64,000 nucleotides of DNA. Origin: Stramonita haemastoma (Eukaryota; Mollusca; Gastropoda; Neogastropoda; Muricidae). Within the stretch, counting starts at the first letter, position 1. Every line of letters begins with the position of its first letter. The position numbers were made by a program, and so were the translations under genes. The stretch is from the NCBI GenBank assembly GCA_030674155.1, contig CM060342.1, forward strand, positions 25,040,226 through 25,104,225, given 5' to 3'. The notes beneath the pieces are model-generated. The model saw only the letters and a list, made by a program, of their open reading frames with translations, was not told where the DNA came from and searched no databases. Shown here in pieces: positions 1 to 50,617 of this stretch.

Positions 1-39
1 CTTGCTTTCCTAAACTCCCTCAGGAATCACTGGGCCAGC

Positions 40-262
40 ACACACACACACTACTGACAGTATCCTGCTCTAACACATCACAGCAGTCAGTTTCCCCCAC
101 TTTCAGCTCCTCTCAGTGGCTAATTATTTCATCCTATCCAAGCCCAGTTGGGGCCAGCTGGTGCTAATTATATCAGAAACTGACCACAGCTGGACTAGGT
201 AAAAGGAAGGGGCGTGCTAAATTTAGCACTCTGGACTGAGTGATGATGGATTTGTGTGCTGT
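40..262 (+). repeat. Dispersed repeat D1, about 200 bp
   Basis: Contains CCCACTTTCAGCTCCTCTCA, CCAGCTGGTGCTAATTATA and GTGATGATGGATTTGTG. Occurs again in contig C (39060-39285, reverse) and as a diverged extra copy at 48970-49190, showing it is an interspersed element. Confidence 0.7.
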
Positions 263-584
263 GACATTACTATTTTCCAATTATGAAATCTAAACACAGG
301 CAATAACAAACCCCAAAAAGGTATGTAAACAAACAAAACAACAACATCCAAAAAATAGAGAAGCTAAATGGACAGTTACAGAAGCAAGCAAGCAAAAGCA
401 AAAGAAAAGAAATTCAAAATGAAAAACAACAGAAGACAGACAGACCCTTCACACAGATCTGGGAACATAGAGAATGCTCTGATTTGTTTGCTTTACAAGG
501 TTCGGTGCTTTAGAAATTCTATGTATTATCCTAATTATTATCACTTTCATCATTATTTCCAGTAAGGACTGCTGCTACAATGGA

Positions 585-1142
585 TGCAAAAAAAAAGGTA
601 AAGGTGTCCCATAACCTATGTGGTTGTAGGGGGGCCAGGTGTCAGAGACCTCAGCTTCTCTAGGGGCCAGCATATTGAGGGCGATGCCCATCTCCTCTCC
701 ATCACTGGTTTACCTTCCCTGACCCTAAAGAGGGCAGGTACCCATTTACAGCTGGGTGAACTGGGGGAATGTACTGAAACCAAGGCATGCAAACAGTCAC
801 CAATTCACTTGGTAACCACGCTCAATGCTGCTTAATCCTCTTGCATTCAGATTCTCTGAACACAAACGCCCCTAAATTTCGCATTCCATCACAAAATCAG
901 GTCAGGCATATATGCTTGTTCGCCTTTTCCTCCTTCAAAGTACATACCAGCAGCTATAATTACTTCCAGACTCTCAGCAGGGTTTCTACCTCTAGCTTGA
1001 TAGAGCTTTGACATGTGATAACAATTAGTGATGGTCACAGCATGATGGAAATCTACTGTGTGTAAATCCCGGTTCGGGACTAAGAGGGTTACCTTAGCTT
1101 GGGGAAAGCGAGTGCACTGACCACTGAACTATCCCGTCCCCA
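585..1142 (-). mobile_element. SINE family 1 (copy A), split by an insertion
   Basis: Reverse complement of the family 1 consensus: head GGGACGGGATAGTTCAGTGG, middle CTGCCCTCTTTAGGGTCAGG, end GGTTATGGGACACCTTTACC plus T run. Confidence 0.85.
836..1091. mobile_element. 256-bp insertion inside a SINE, copy A only
   Basis: Splits the minus-oriented SINE-1 copy (585-1142). The uninterrupted SINE is present in contig C at 38433-38740. The ends show short inverted CCTCTT/AAGAGG, with TTAA/TTA next to the breakpoints. Probably a short non-autonomous DNA element. Confidence 0.65.
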
Positions 1143-1217
1143 CAATGGATGCAGCATGTCCAAATGGGAGGGACACTACAACACTGGAAGAAGTCCCAAC
1201 AGGGGCAGGGTTCTTAC

Positions 1218-11011
<9,794 letters not shown>

Positions 11012-11489
11012 CTGTAACAAGTGCAACAACAATGTTAACTGACTTCAAAATAACACTGATGTGTCCCTCCCCTTATTCCCCCCCCCCCCCCCCCCCCCCC
11101 AAGGGCCAAAACAAAAACAAGAAACCCCAAGAAAAAAAGACGTATTTCAAAAAGTTTCTTATCTTAAATCAGTCAAATTAATAATATCAAATAAAAAATA
11201 CATTATACAGTCTCTTGTGGTAACTGTTATGTTCATGTTTAAAAGGTAAAGGTGTCCCATGACCTGTGTGGTCGTAGGGCAGCGAGGCGTCAGAGACCTC
11301 AGCTTCTGCTTACAAACAGAAGCTGAGAGTCTTTTCAAATACTTTGATATTTTATGACAGTGAAACTTAGCAAGTTGCTGTGTGGGTGAGAACTGTGGCC
11401 AGTAGGTGCTCCACTCCCTCCTCTCTTCTTTTCACATCAAGTTTAGGCAGTTTTTCTGCCCTCCATGATATAGAGCTGTGACAGTATCT

Positions 11490-12300
11490 CACTCACTCAC
11501 TCAGTCCCATTTCCCAAAGGACGTAGGGGGGACATGAGAGAAGACGCAACAGCGATCTTTTTCCATGCTTCACGATCCTGTGTGGCTAGTAGGAGATGTT
11601 GCAGGGGTTGGGCGGTCCAGTCTTTGATGTTGTCAACCCACGATTTCTTTTGGCGGCCTCTTCTTCTCTTGCCCTCGACTGTTCCTTGCAGGATGGTTTT
11701 TGCTAGGGTGTTGTGTCTTGTGGTGTGACCAAACCACATCAGCTTTCTCCTCTTTATGGTGGAGAGCAAAGGCTCTTGGGGCCCACACGCTTTTTGATTT
11801 CTTCTTTCACATAGTTATTGGTCTTGTGTTCTTTGTATGATATTTTGAGGAGTCTTCTGTGGCACTTGTTCTCGAATGCTTGGATTCTCCTCTCTAACTC
11901 TGCTGTCAGAGTCCATGATTCACAGCCATATAGGAGGATAGATATCCACGAGGGATTTTGTAAAGGTGGTGTTTGGTGCAGAAGCTGTGTTGTGCTTTGA
12001 TAATCTCTGGAGTCTGACTAGAGCAGATGTTGCTTGATTGCAATGCGAGCTTTCACTTCATTGTTTGATGTGCATCCTTATGTTAGTATGGAGCCTAAGG
12101 TATTTGAATTGGCTCACCTCTTCTAGTGATTTCTCCATTCATCTTTATTTCCGTGATGTAATACTCGCGCTGTTGACCATGATCTATTGATTTCTCTGTA
12201 TGACCCTCCATTGCCGTATGCGCTCGCTCGATCTGGTTAAATTGTCTGTGGAGGATTTGCGAGTTTTGTTTGCTGCTGCCCATGAATGGTCAAGTCATCT
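11490..12300 (-). mobile_element. LINE reverse transcriptase C-terminal fragment, cut by the gap
   Basis: Minus-strand frames (with frameshifts) read LLYGCESWT-like, then KRVGPQEPLLSTIKRRKLMW and FGHTTRHNTLAKTILQGTVE, then GKRRRGRQKKSWVDNIKDWT, the standard C-terminal block of RTE/Jockey-type RTs. Ends in a TGAG repeat tail at about 11485. Not visible in contig C before its gap. Confidence 0.82.
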
Positions 12301-12400
12301 NNNNNNNNNNNNNNNNNNNNNNNNNNNNNNNNNNNNNNNNNNNNNNNNNNNNNNNNNNNNNNNNNNNNNNNNNNNNNNNNNNNNNNNNNNNNNNNNNNNN
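12301..12400. other. Assembly gap, 100 N
   Basis: Exactly 100 N, the conventional placeholder for a scaffold gap of unknown size. Separates contig A from contig B. Orientation and adjacency across it are not proven by the sequence. Confidence 0.99.
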
Positions 12401-13456
12401 TTCTTTCAGTACAAATGTCAAACGCGACTGAAAATCTATGTATCCCCTCTCTTTGTCATTCTGGGGTGATTCTGCACAATAAGACCCCTTCCTCATGAAA
12501 AGTGAGTTCTCTCACTATCTCCAGTATACTGTACACTGTTACTTAGCAATAAATCTGATAAAACCCTGCTAAAGTAAAACAACATAGTCTTCTCCAAAAG
12601 TTCTGTCACTAGTTTTCCTCACCAATGACCTACACTAAGTTGCTGTCAAAACTGTTACACTGTTGAGAACTGTTGCTTTTCGAAGTTACCAAATAAAAAT
12701 ATTCATCTTTGACTCAGTGAATAATCATTTATGCTGGTTTTTCTCCCCAATTCTAACCCACCAAAAAATGTATCCAAGGGAGATAACAACTGGTAAGAGT
12801 GACCTCTCTATTCTGCAGTTTCTAAGTTTTTCTGTCATATCCTAGTGACCATATCCAAGCAGCTGTATATCATTTCAAATCCCTAAGTATCTCTGCTTCC
12901 AGAGTATCTATAGTCTTAACAGTCCCCTACAAACTTCCTCTGTTTTTCCCCAACACAATGTTAGCAACAATGGCAACAGAAATAGCAGCAGCTGCATTCT
13001 TCATACAAAAAACAGAGGCAAGCACATTCTTTAGGGATTGAGAAAGTTAACGATAACAAATCCATACAACTTGCCCATAAAAATAACAACAAAGCATATA
13101 CTTCACTTCTGAAGTGCGTACTCATATTCAATGATATACAGAAAGCTTTTTCAATAAAGTGCAAATACACTCAACATCAGGCCAACATCAATAAATGAAG
13201 CCAGTTTGTTCAAAATAGGCACGTGAGCAAAAAACTGCAATACAACGTACATGTTTCCACAACATGACTATTTCACACTGTAGACAGAAAAGCATTCAGC
13301 GAAACAACATATCAGGGCAATGACAAAACAGTGGATGTACACAAGTTCACTGCCACTAAAGGCACAATGAATGAATGTAGGCCTGCCGCCTTACAAACTG
13401 ATTTACACTGTCACATGGTTAGAATCCTGGACAGGACTTCGTGGGAACAATTACTT
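12401..13456. other. No recognisable feature
   Basis: AT-rich sequence after the gap in contig B. No exon resembling MED15 exon 6 and no long open frame. Probably intron 5 of the minus-strand MED15. Confidence 0.6.
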
Positions 13457-13752
13457 AAAGTAAAGGTAAACATGTTCCCATAACCTATGGGGTCGTTGGG
13501 GAGCAAGGTGTTACAGACCTCAGCTTCTCTAGGGGCCAGCATCTTAAGGGCAGCACCCCTCTCCTCTCCCTCGCTGCTTTACCTTCCCTGACCCTAACGA
13601 CGTAGATACTCACTGAAAGCTGGGTGAACTGGGGGACTGTATGAAGCAAAGGTGCACAAACATTCACCCATCCATAAGGCAACAACACTAAACACTGTTT
13701 AACCTTAGCTTGGATAAAGCGAGCGCTCTGACCACTGAGCTACCTCGTACCC
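13457..13752 (-). mobile_element. SINE family 1
   Basis: Family 1 sequence in reverse: AAAGGTAAACATGTTCCCAT at the 3' end through GAGCTACCTCGTACCC at the tRNA-like head. Minus orientation, contig B. Confidence 0.85.
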
Positions 13753-14964
13753 TGAAATACCAACTTGGACAATATAAAAATACCTTGTATACATGTATGC
13801 ATGTGTCTCGGCATGTGTGGATGGTTACATGCATGTGTGCATGCATCCCTGTATCAGTGTATGGTGTGTGTATGCCAGCCTTGTGCTTTCTTCATTCCTT
13901 GAAAAGTAGTTTTACAGTGTTTCTGAGTGTTGTTGGTTTTCCCACACCCACATGAAAACTGCATAAACCCTTCTTTGAAACACTATCATAACTGTAACCC
14001 CTCCACCACAAAATGAGTCACATGCACCACTTTTCTCTAGGAGCCATTTTGGCAGATGTGGGTCAGGTTATCAATTTTGAGATTTTGATTGATTATAAAC
14101 TATGCATCTGCTATTTATAAGTATCCAGTATTTTTTTTCTTTGACTTTAAAAACACCACCAAGCCTTCATTCTGACCACCTATTGCATGATGCAAAACTT
14201 GTCATTTTCTCATTTTGTTACTTCCTGTTTTCTGTCATTTCAATTTGTAATAACTTTTCAAAGAACTGTCCGTTCGATTTTTTATTTTTTTTTTTTTTTT
14301 TTTTTTATCAAATAGCCTTTTTATTGCACATTATTAACTCAACATGCTAACAACTAAAAATTGACTGGGTGCAATGTAACTCATTATATGGTGGAGTGCC
14401 ACATATTTGGCCAGGTCAAAACTTCTTCAGCTACTGCTATACAAAGTGCCAAGGCCTACACTGAAATGCTGTTATGCTTTCAAATATTATGCCAAGATTA
14501 TTGTATTCATCCATGACAAGCTCTAAGCATATCAACTTGTATTCTGCATCAAAGGAGAAAAAAAAATCCTCTCTAAGGTTGGATGGAGTATGGCTGCCTA
14601 TATGGTGAGACACCTGAAAACAGCCACACACATCAACTTCTAATGCAATGTATATAGTGCGGTCTTGCACTGATTCCCTGAAGGGACGAGTGAGACAAGA
14701 GTGCATATTCCCCCAACAACAGTAACAACAACAGAAACAGCAACAATAACAGCAAAAACACAACAACAAGAATAACAGCAACAACACTAACAGCAACAAT
14801 AACAGCAACAACACTCACAACAACAACAACACAACAAATACGTTATGAATTTTCACACGTATACAAAAGTGAAAACAAAAACAAAACAAAAAATATAACC
14901 ATGCTGGAATTCTCTGTAACCACAGTTCCCAAGCAATCCTAAAACAAACAAAGCACACACGCAT

Positions 14965-14986
14965 GCACACATGCACACACACACAC

Positions 14987-15029
<43 letters not shown>

Positions 15030-15105
15030 CACACACACACACACACATACACACACACACACACACATAACACACACACACACACACTAACACACACACA
15101 CAATC
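14965..15105. repeat. (CA)n microsatellite
   Basis: CA run with single-base interruptions (CCCA, CAACA, CATAC), 45 bp from exon 5 of the minus-strand MED15. Confidence 0.98.
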
Positions 15106-15148
15106 GTTTTCTTTCTTTTTTTTTCCAAGTAATAATTTAGTGACTCAC

Positions 15149-15267
15149 CTGTAGTGTGGGCCTCTGCGGCATCTGTCCCCGCTGCTGCATCAGTGCTGCA
15201 TGCTGCTGCGCCAGTTGCTGTCTGTGTTGCGCAGCATGGTGCATCCCGTGCTGTGGACCCATCATTC
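15149..15267 (-). CDS. MED15: MED15 paralog exon 5 (Gln-rich)
   Basis: 119 nt, phase 1 in and phase 0 out. Encodes [20 protein letters not shown] followed by a [13 protein letters not shown] stretch. Nearly identical in DNA to 8764-8882 and 26990-27108, although the flanking introns are unrelated. Confidence 0.9.
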
Positions 15268-17609
15268 CTGGCAGAGAAAGCATTAAAGTAAAGTGGATTG
15301 TATTGAAAGGCTTTTTTTTTAATTATTATTATTCCTTGGCCAGAGCTCGGAGGTTTAGGGGAGATTGTTGTGTATAAATACAACTTTTTGCTCACCATTC
15401 AGGAGGTAGCCACGTTCCGATTTTGGGGACAGGAAAGCTGTTTTCTGACAACCCATGACCATTCTCAGCAGCTATCCATCTACCCAAGGAGTATTTGTAT
15501 TTAAAGGGTGTTTTTTTTTTTTAAAAAAAGGTTAAGGTGTCCCCTACCCTATGTGGTCATAGGGGAGCAGCAAGGCATCAGAGACCTCAGGTTTTTTAGG
15601 GGCCAGCAAATTGAGAGCGGCGCCCATCTCCTCTCCCTCGCTGCTTTACCTTCTCTGACCCTAAAGAAGGCAGGTACCCATTTACAGCTGGATGAACTAG
15701 GGGGGACTGTACTGAAGCCAAAGCGCGCAAACGGTCACCCATCCAACTGGTAACCACACTTGACGCAGCTTAACTTGACTTGGAGAAAAGGGAGCGCTCT
15801 GACCACTGAGCTATTCCGTCTCTGTTTACATAATTTACTGTCACACAAATTGGTGATAGCAGACACAGGAATAATACATTCCTACATAGATGTTATCAAC
15901 AAACACAAAGAGAAAGATAGAAAAAGAGAGGGAGAGAAAGAAACACAGACAGAACACTGAACACTGAACAAGATTCACTGCCATTAATTAACAATACAGT
16001 TTTTCTGGCAAGGAGCACAGTATAAACACAATGTCAGCAATTCTGCAAACCAAGCCCACGAGAGGAGCTGGAAAGAACATGCCATCATTTTCCCCAGACA
16101 CATCTGATCAAGTACAGCACACAAAAGAAGGAGAATTTCAGCAATATGTATTTCTTGCAACAAAGAAACCAAACTTGAACTAGTTTATATCACTACATTG
16201 GCACACTTGCTGAGCACTAAGATATTTGTTAAGCCCTGTATTGTTAAAACTTTTTTCTTTTCTTTTTGTTTTTAACCAATTCCCCCCCCCCAGTATATTT
16301 TCCTTCTAACCTTGTTGCGGAGGTCCTGGGGGCTGCCCCTGTTGTCCCCCTTGGCGTGCCAGGTTCTGCAAGGCGTTGATAGGATCCTGGATGCCTCCCT
16401 GACTGTCACCCATCCCTGGCGGGGCCCCTGCGGTCATGTGACCATGGGGACCCATCCCCACCCCGCCCGGCATGCCTTGCGCTGGTCGGCCCTTGGCTGA
16501 AAGCATACAAGCCAATGATTATTACAGTTCTTTTTGTTTTTTCTCCCCCCTAATCCCACTGAACAGCTGCATACAAACTAACAAACTAAAACGAAGTTGA
16601 CATACTATATAGTATATAAACAAAACAAAACAAAGGAAGCAAAGAAAGATGCCAATGACACAAACAGGTTATTCATGTGTTCTTCAACTGTTGGTCCGAA
16701 CAACAGCTCGCAACTATCCAAAAATCAGAGCTCTAAAATAGTAAAAAGCACAGCAGAAACAACACAAAAAAGAATAACAAAAAAAACCCATATAACACCA
16801 TTATCATATCAGGCCAAACTGGTTCCCCTTCTATTTCTTTCTCCATTAAAACAAACAACAAAACCAAAACAAAGGATAAGAATGTGAAAGAAAATCTGGG
16901 TCATACCAAAGACCAGGCAAGCATGACTGAGTCAATCAAAATGCTGATGGTTTAAAGTTTTCAGAACATGGGATGCGCGATATAGAGACAGTGAAATTCA
17001 GCTACAAAAACACGTTTTGGATTATCAAGAGTTGGGAGGTTTAGGCGGGGAAATCAGGAAAAACAAACTGCAAAAAAAATTATCTTGAGCTATATAAACA
17101 GCAATGCAGATCTACTAAACAAACTCTGCAATGCCATATCAGGCCTTTATAATACAATCTTTATTATCATGTCTATAAAATCTTAACTGAAAAGATTTTT
17201 AACAACTAAAAAGAAGAAAAAAGACCAGATAAAACAGATGTAAAATGAACGAAGGGGTGAATCAACTTACTGCTGTATTCTTTGACATGCGTCAAGAGCC
17301 TGGACACCAAAGCCATGTATTCCTCCTGCAATGAACAACTGTGACATGACTCATCAACACTAAGTATGTAGTCCTCACTGACACTTAGGCAAGTAGCTAA
17401 AAGCTGTCACTTATTTCTACTGTATACTTATGTACACACAGACACAGACACAGACACACACAGAAACACACAGACACACACACACAAACACTTTTACAAA
17501 ACTGCATACACACGGGGACTGGATGTAAAAAAGCACAAGAGTACTTATTCCATTATCCTCGATATAAAGGAATAAATCCAATCCAATCCAATCCAATCAA
17601 ACACACACA

Positions 17610-17673
<64 letters not shown>

Positions 17674-20204
17674 AATGGTAAAATTTTTTACAAATACGCA
17701 ACCATTTTTATCCTACCATTAAGGTAGCTGCATTCCAACTTCATGGATACAGCTGAGAACTGAACCTACCAATTTTGCCTTGACAGTCAGGACACACCTT
17801 CCTGCTCTTCTTGATTGTCTACTGTCATGGGTTCTTTTGACATGCAAAAGTCTGTAACAGTGTAAGCACATGGGTCTGACCGGTTAGAGTCTCCTCCAAA
17901 AGACTTGACATTCAGTTCAATTTTCCCATCGAACTAGGAAGAAAGGCAAAGCTAAGAATTGAACCCAGAACCTCATGCTTTACTTGCTAGCAAGTGAATG
18001 TCTAAACTATCCTGCCAATCTTCTTCTTAATATAATAGGTATAACCCCGCCAACCACCACACTCAAAACACTTAAACAGGGTCATCACTAAGTCTAGTCC
18101 ATGAAAGACAATAATATAGATCTACATTCATGTTTATTTTATTCTTTCATTTCCACCACCCAGTATACTGGTTTTGAACACTAAACCTCTCTGTGATTCC
18201 CAGAAACTGGAAAACTGGTTTTGGCTTCTTTCCCTTCGTTTCCACTGGCCCTAAGTACCCGGACGCAGCTGGTCAGCATAATAAACAATATACCCCCTGA
18301 CACCCTGACAACTCAGGAGACCTTGATCTTTTGCTATATTGTTTAACCCACACAAACTCAAGACTTTCAATTGAGTGTTTTACAGTCTATATATTATATA
18401 TCCTATGCTAAACTAACCAAAGTCCACAACATGACTTACTCTGCTCTGTGCTTTCTGGTGTACATGGTTCTCCATCTCGGAGGCTGATCTGCCCATGGAT
18501 GCCCCGACTGCCCGCATGTTCTCCTCTCTGGACAGACAAAGCCACCCTCTTTTTAATTTCCATGTCCAACTTTCATTCAACCTTTGTGCACATACATCCA
18601 CTAACATTGAACTAAAGCATGATTGAAACACTCAGACAGAATCTCTGTACATAAATTATGTTACATACATAGGTTAGAATTTTCAGCTTCAATCAAAAGC
18701 TGATCATAAAAAACCTTCATCAAACTAATGCTACTATGGGGACAAGTACGCAACCAACCAGCCACAACAACAAAAAAAGAGAGTGGGGTGGGTGATAGGT
18801 TGATCCATGAATGATGAATGGATTAGTAGATGGACAGGAAGGTATAGATAATAGGCAGCTGGATATCTAAGAACTGACTGACAGTTTGATGGGATAGGAT
18901 GGAATGGGCATACCATGGGACGGAATAAAACTTAGGGATGTGGATGCTTAGGATGGGGTGGGATGGGATGGATGAATGGATGGATGCATGGATGGATAGA
19001 TGGATGGATGGATGGATGGAGGGTGAGTGAGTGAGTAGATGGAGGGGAGGTTGGGTGATGGCTAGATATTAGATTAATAAACAGACACCGTGACAGTCTA
19101 AATGGACTAGTGGCTAGACAGATGAACAACAGACAGGGTGTACAATTTAACTAAGTACTACCCATCAGGGAAGATTAATAAGTAAAGTTGTAAAATCTTA
19201 ATCACTGATCCGCAATTAATCATACTATTGCACTAACTGAGTAACTCCAGTTTTAAGCTAGGCCTAAGGCCGTGGCCATAGTGAACCCGTCATTTTGACG
19301 CCATCAAAATGACGGGCCGGGTGAAAAATGCTGCCCGGCTGAATTACTCTGTGGCGTCACTGAAAACGGCTGTGCGTAGCCATAGTAGACCCGGCCCGGC
19401 CCGTTTTTTTTAACCCATCGTTTTGACGTTCGAGCAACATGTCCCTTTGCCCGGTCGACGGAAAGGAAAATAATCAAGAAAAACTTATTTATGGTGCTTC
19501 AAAAATTCTGACTACACAAACTAGTAAACTGACCCTTCCCGATTACATTCTAATGGTTTTGATAAAAGTTTTTTTTTTTGGGGGGGGGGTTACGTAAAAA
19601 CACTTTTTGTGTCGAACTATTTTCTGTCGATTTGCGTCACCGCGGCAGCCTCATTTTTGCGTCACTCACAGTCTCGGGGTGACCATATTGTCAGAAAGAG
19701 ACGGGCCGGTTGACTATGGCCGCTTTGACGGATCCGTTCTCCCGTCAAAGAGACGGCCGTCAAAACAACGGGACGGGCCGGGTTTACTATGCTCTTAATC
19801 ATATGGTTGCAATGGTTGGTCCCTATCTCCCTTGAAACATCCTTTATGCCGTAGAAAAGTATCTGAGCTACAATACATAGGATAAAGACAAGCAGTGGAA
19901 TGGGTGGTCATAATGTGTTTGACGTAATCATCCTCCTCAGCTGACATTCTGATCTTATCATCTAATTTATCTTCCTCATTTAGAAAGTTCTGCTTCTCGT
20001 GTTTCTCATCCATAATGAGGGGCTGTGCTACCCATCATATTTTCATGTCAATATGGAGGATCCAAAATCTTTGGTCAATTAATGTATCAATGCCATTAAT
20101 GTACGCTATGCATAGAAATATTCAACAACATACATCTGGCCCACGATGCGAGATCGAAAGGCTTGATTGTGCCAGTCTTGATTCATGGGATCCGGCGCCG
20201 CCAT
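15149..20204 (-). CDS. MED15: MED15 minus-strand paralog, 5' half (exons 1-5)
   Basis: Exons on the minus strand are 20204-20134, 18527-18440, 17325-17271, 16496-16311 and 15267-15149, all with GT/AG borders and compatible phases (2, 0, 1, 1, 0). Together they encode a complete KIX domain followed by a Gly/Met/Pro-rich and then Gln-rich linker. Exons 4 and 5 are about 90-97% identical in DNA to their counterparts on the plus-strand gene, but the introns do not align, so this is a paralog rather than an allele. Exon 4 is 15 nt longer than its counterpart (186 versus 171). No exon 6 or later was found between 12401 and 15148. The 3' part should lie beyond the gap, but the adjoining contig instead holds a copy of the other paralog. 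Confidence 0.88.
15526..15821 (-). mobile_element. SINE family 1
   Basis: Reverse family 1 copy, AAGGTGTCCCCTACC to GAGCTATTCCGTC, upstream of minus-strand exon 5 in the exon 4/5 intron side. Confidence 0.85.
16311..16496 (-). CDS. MED15: MED15 paralog exon 4 (Gly/Met/Pro linker)
   Basis: 186 nt, phase 1 in and out. Starts [20 protein letters not shown], runs through [20 protein letters not shown] and ends in PGPPQQ. The QDPxNxLQN motif follows the KIX domain in animal MED15 proteins. The donor is AAG|GTTAGA, a weak GTT donor also used as GTTGGA in the other paralog. Confidence 0.9.
17271..17325 (-). CDS. MED15: MED15 paralog exon 3 (end of KIX)
   Basis: 55 nt. Encodes [18 protein letters not shown], the last KIX helix. 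Acceptor ATTGCAG, donor GTAAGT, phase 0 in and phase 1 out. It differs from contig A exon 3 (EEYMALVARLIIYVKDHN), which separates the two paralogs. Confidence 0.9.
17440..17675. repeat. (CA)n microsatellites flanking a SINE family 2 tail
   Basis: CAGACA/CACA runs at 17440-17490 and a long CA run at 17600-17672. Between them is CATACACACGGGGACTGGAT and AATCCAATCCAATCCAATC. Confidence 0.95.
18440..18527 (-). CDS. MED15: MED15 paralog exon 2 (KIX helix region)
   Basis: 88 nt. Acceptor TTTGTCTGTCCAG, donor GTAAGTC. Translates as [20 protein letters not shown] followed by HVHQKAQSR, matching the central KIX segment (EN.MR..G....SA.EMENHV..KA.SR). It is entered in phase 2 from exon 1 and left in phase 0. 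This is the only exon 2 found in the window. Confidence 0.9.
18528..19264. other. Intron 1 of minus-strand MED15, GGAT-rich stretch
   Basis: Contains a degenerate GGATGGATGGAT-type repeat (about 18800-19050) and nothing coding. Confidence 0.6.
19268..19795. mobile_element. Harbinger-like MITE with TAA duplication
   Basis: TAA lies on both sides (19265-19267, 19796-19798). The ends share CATAGTRAACCCG in inverted orientation. The interior is full of GGCCCGG/GACGGGCC and TTTTGACG/CGTCAAAA subterminal repeats. A 3-bp TWA duplication and GG-rich termini fit PIF/Harbinger. No transposase. Lies in intron 1 of the minus-strand MED15. Confidence 0.65.
20134..20204 (-). CDS. MED15: MED15 paralog (minus strand), exon 1
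   Basis: The start codon is at 20204-20202 in the context AAAAATGGCGGCG. The 71-nt exon encodes [20 protein letters not shown] then VGQ and ends in phase 2 before donor GTATGT. The DW...FRSR pattern is the start of the MED15 KIX domain, which recruits activators. It closely parallels the plus-strand exon 1 at 21241 (MAASDQMSQDWRSETFRSRL), and the 18 bases before ATG (GAAGACAAAACAAGAAAA) are identical in the two. The split codon joins in frame with exon 2 at 18527. This places a separate minus-strand MED15 head-to-head with the plus-strand one. Confidence 0.9.
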
Positions 20205-21240
20205 TTTTCTTGTTTTGTCTTCACAATCGACAAACAACTACATACTGGAACAAAGCAAAATTGAAAGATGAAAAACGCAAAAATTAATGTACTGACCATT
20301 CAATATTATATCATACATTTATCCTTTGTTTCAGTAAGATCAAAAACACAACTATGACTCCCATAATAAGTCTGTGAGCGCGGTACTATTAGAGCAGATG
20401 AAGTTGTGCACTGCAATATCATTTTAATGCTTCTTACCCAAAACAGTTACTAATACTTAGCATGTTGTGACACATTGTCTTCCTCTTCTTCTCCTCCTTT
20501 TCCTCCTCCTCCTCTTCCTTCTCATCTTCCTCTTCCTTCTCCTCTTTCTCCTCCTCCTCCTCTTCCTCCCCCTTCTCCTCCTCCTTCGCATTCTTCTCCT
20601 CCTTCGCATTCTTCTTCACATTCTTCTTCGCATTCTTCTTTGTTTGCGTTCTTCTTCTTTGCATTTTTCTTCTTTGCATTCTTCCTCTTCGCATTCTTCG
20701 TTTTTGCATACTTCTTCTTCTTTGCATTCTTCTTCTTCTTCTTTACATTCTTTTTCTTCGCATTCTTCTTTGAATATTTATTATTTATTTATTTATTTAT
20801 TCTTTTATATCGAGGATAACAGAATAAGCAATCATGTGCTTTTTTTCATCCGGTCCCCGTGTGTATGCAGTTTTGTAAATATTGTCATCTGTTCCCACCG
20901 GCACACGATGGCCTACTCTTTCGAAAAGCGGAACAGGATTTAACGTGTGCGCAAGATGTTCTGCGTGCGTTCGCACACGGGGCCTCGGTTTAAACGAAGA
21001 GTAAGAAGCCTTACCCAAAACACACGTAGAAACGATAGATAAGATTATGACAAATAAAGAATTGTATATCGTACTTTCAAAGTACATGAAATGTATTGCA
21101 AAACAGTGTCTGGATTGAAATTTAATGCAAATGATTTCAGCTTTCTGTGTGTAGTCTTTGCCGATCTTGGTAGGACCCTAATGATTTCCATGGAAACCCA
21201 GTATACAGTCATATCCGTTTGAGAAGACAAAACAAGAAAA
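20205..21240. promoter_or_regulatory. Intergenic bidirectional promoter region between head-to-head MED15 paralogs
   Basis: 1,036 bp separates the two divergent ATGs. Both are preceded by the same 18 bases (GAAGACAAAACAAGAAAA) and both read AAAATGGCGGC over the ATG, which matches the known YY1 site consensus. No TATA box is evident. The middle is occupied by a pyrimidine-rich CTT/CTC tract (about 20470-20775) and a minus-oriented SINE copy (about 20782-20995), so core promoter elements probably sit within about 250 bp of each ATG. The promoter role is inferred from layout only. Confidence 0.6.
20782..20995 (-). mobile_element. SINE family 2, partial, in the MED15 bidirectional promoter
   Basis: TTTATTTATTTATTTATTC tail, then ATATCGAGGATAACAGAATA and GCACACGGGGCCTCGG. 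Head missing. Confidence 0.82.
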
Positions 21241-50055
<28,815 letters not shown>

Positions 50056-50617
50056 CCTCGGCATCAATACTGGGGGGGGGGGTGTTGGAAGGAGGGGGTT
50101 GGGGGGGGGGGGGGTTGGTGTGTGCAATCCTAGCTTTTTCTGAAAACGGGATATAAGGAAACAGAAATGACCATGCAGGCACACATACTGTTCTACACTC
50201 TTATTTGGGAAGGAAAAAATTGACCGGGGGGGGGGGGGTATTGAGGGGAATGGCTATTGTAAAATCAGATATACTTTTTGTTGGGGGGGGGGGGGGGGGG
50301 GTTTGGTATGTATTTTTTTCCCCAAGTCATAGTAGTCACTGTTCGTTGCAGAGTGAATCCTTCGGTAAGGGATAGAGATGAAAGTCTACACAAAGGAATG
50401 AGCTAAAAAAAAATATGTATATATATATTTATTTATTTATTATTCAATGGGATTTTTGCAGATCATGCAGAAAAAATCAACTTTCTTTATAACACAAGCT
50501 GATGTTGCAGATGCATGAAAAAAAAACATTTTGTACAAAATCTGAATTTGCAGATGCAAAAGAAAAAACCAACATTCTTTACACAATCTGATTTTGCATA
50601 TGCATACACATACATAG

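Noticed and set aside
20434..20943. Arg/Lys/Glu-rich or Ser/Leu-rich frames
   Set aside because: Pyrimidine-rich simple sequence in the MED15 intergenic region.
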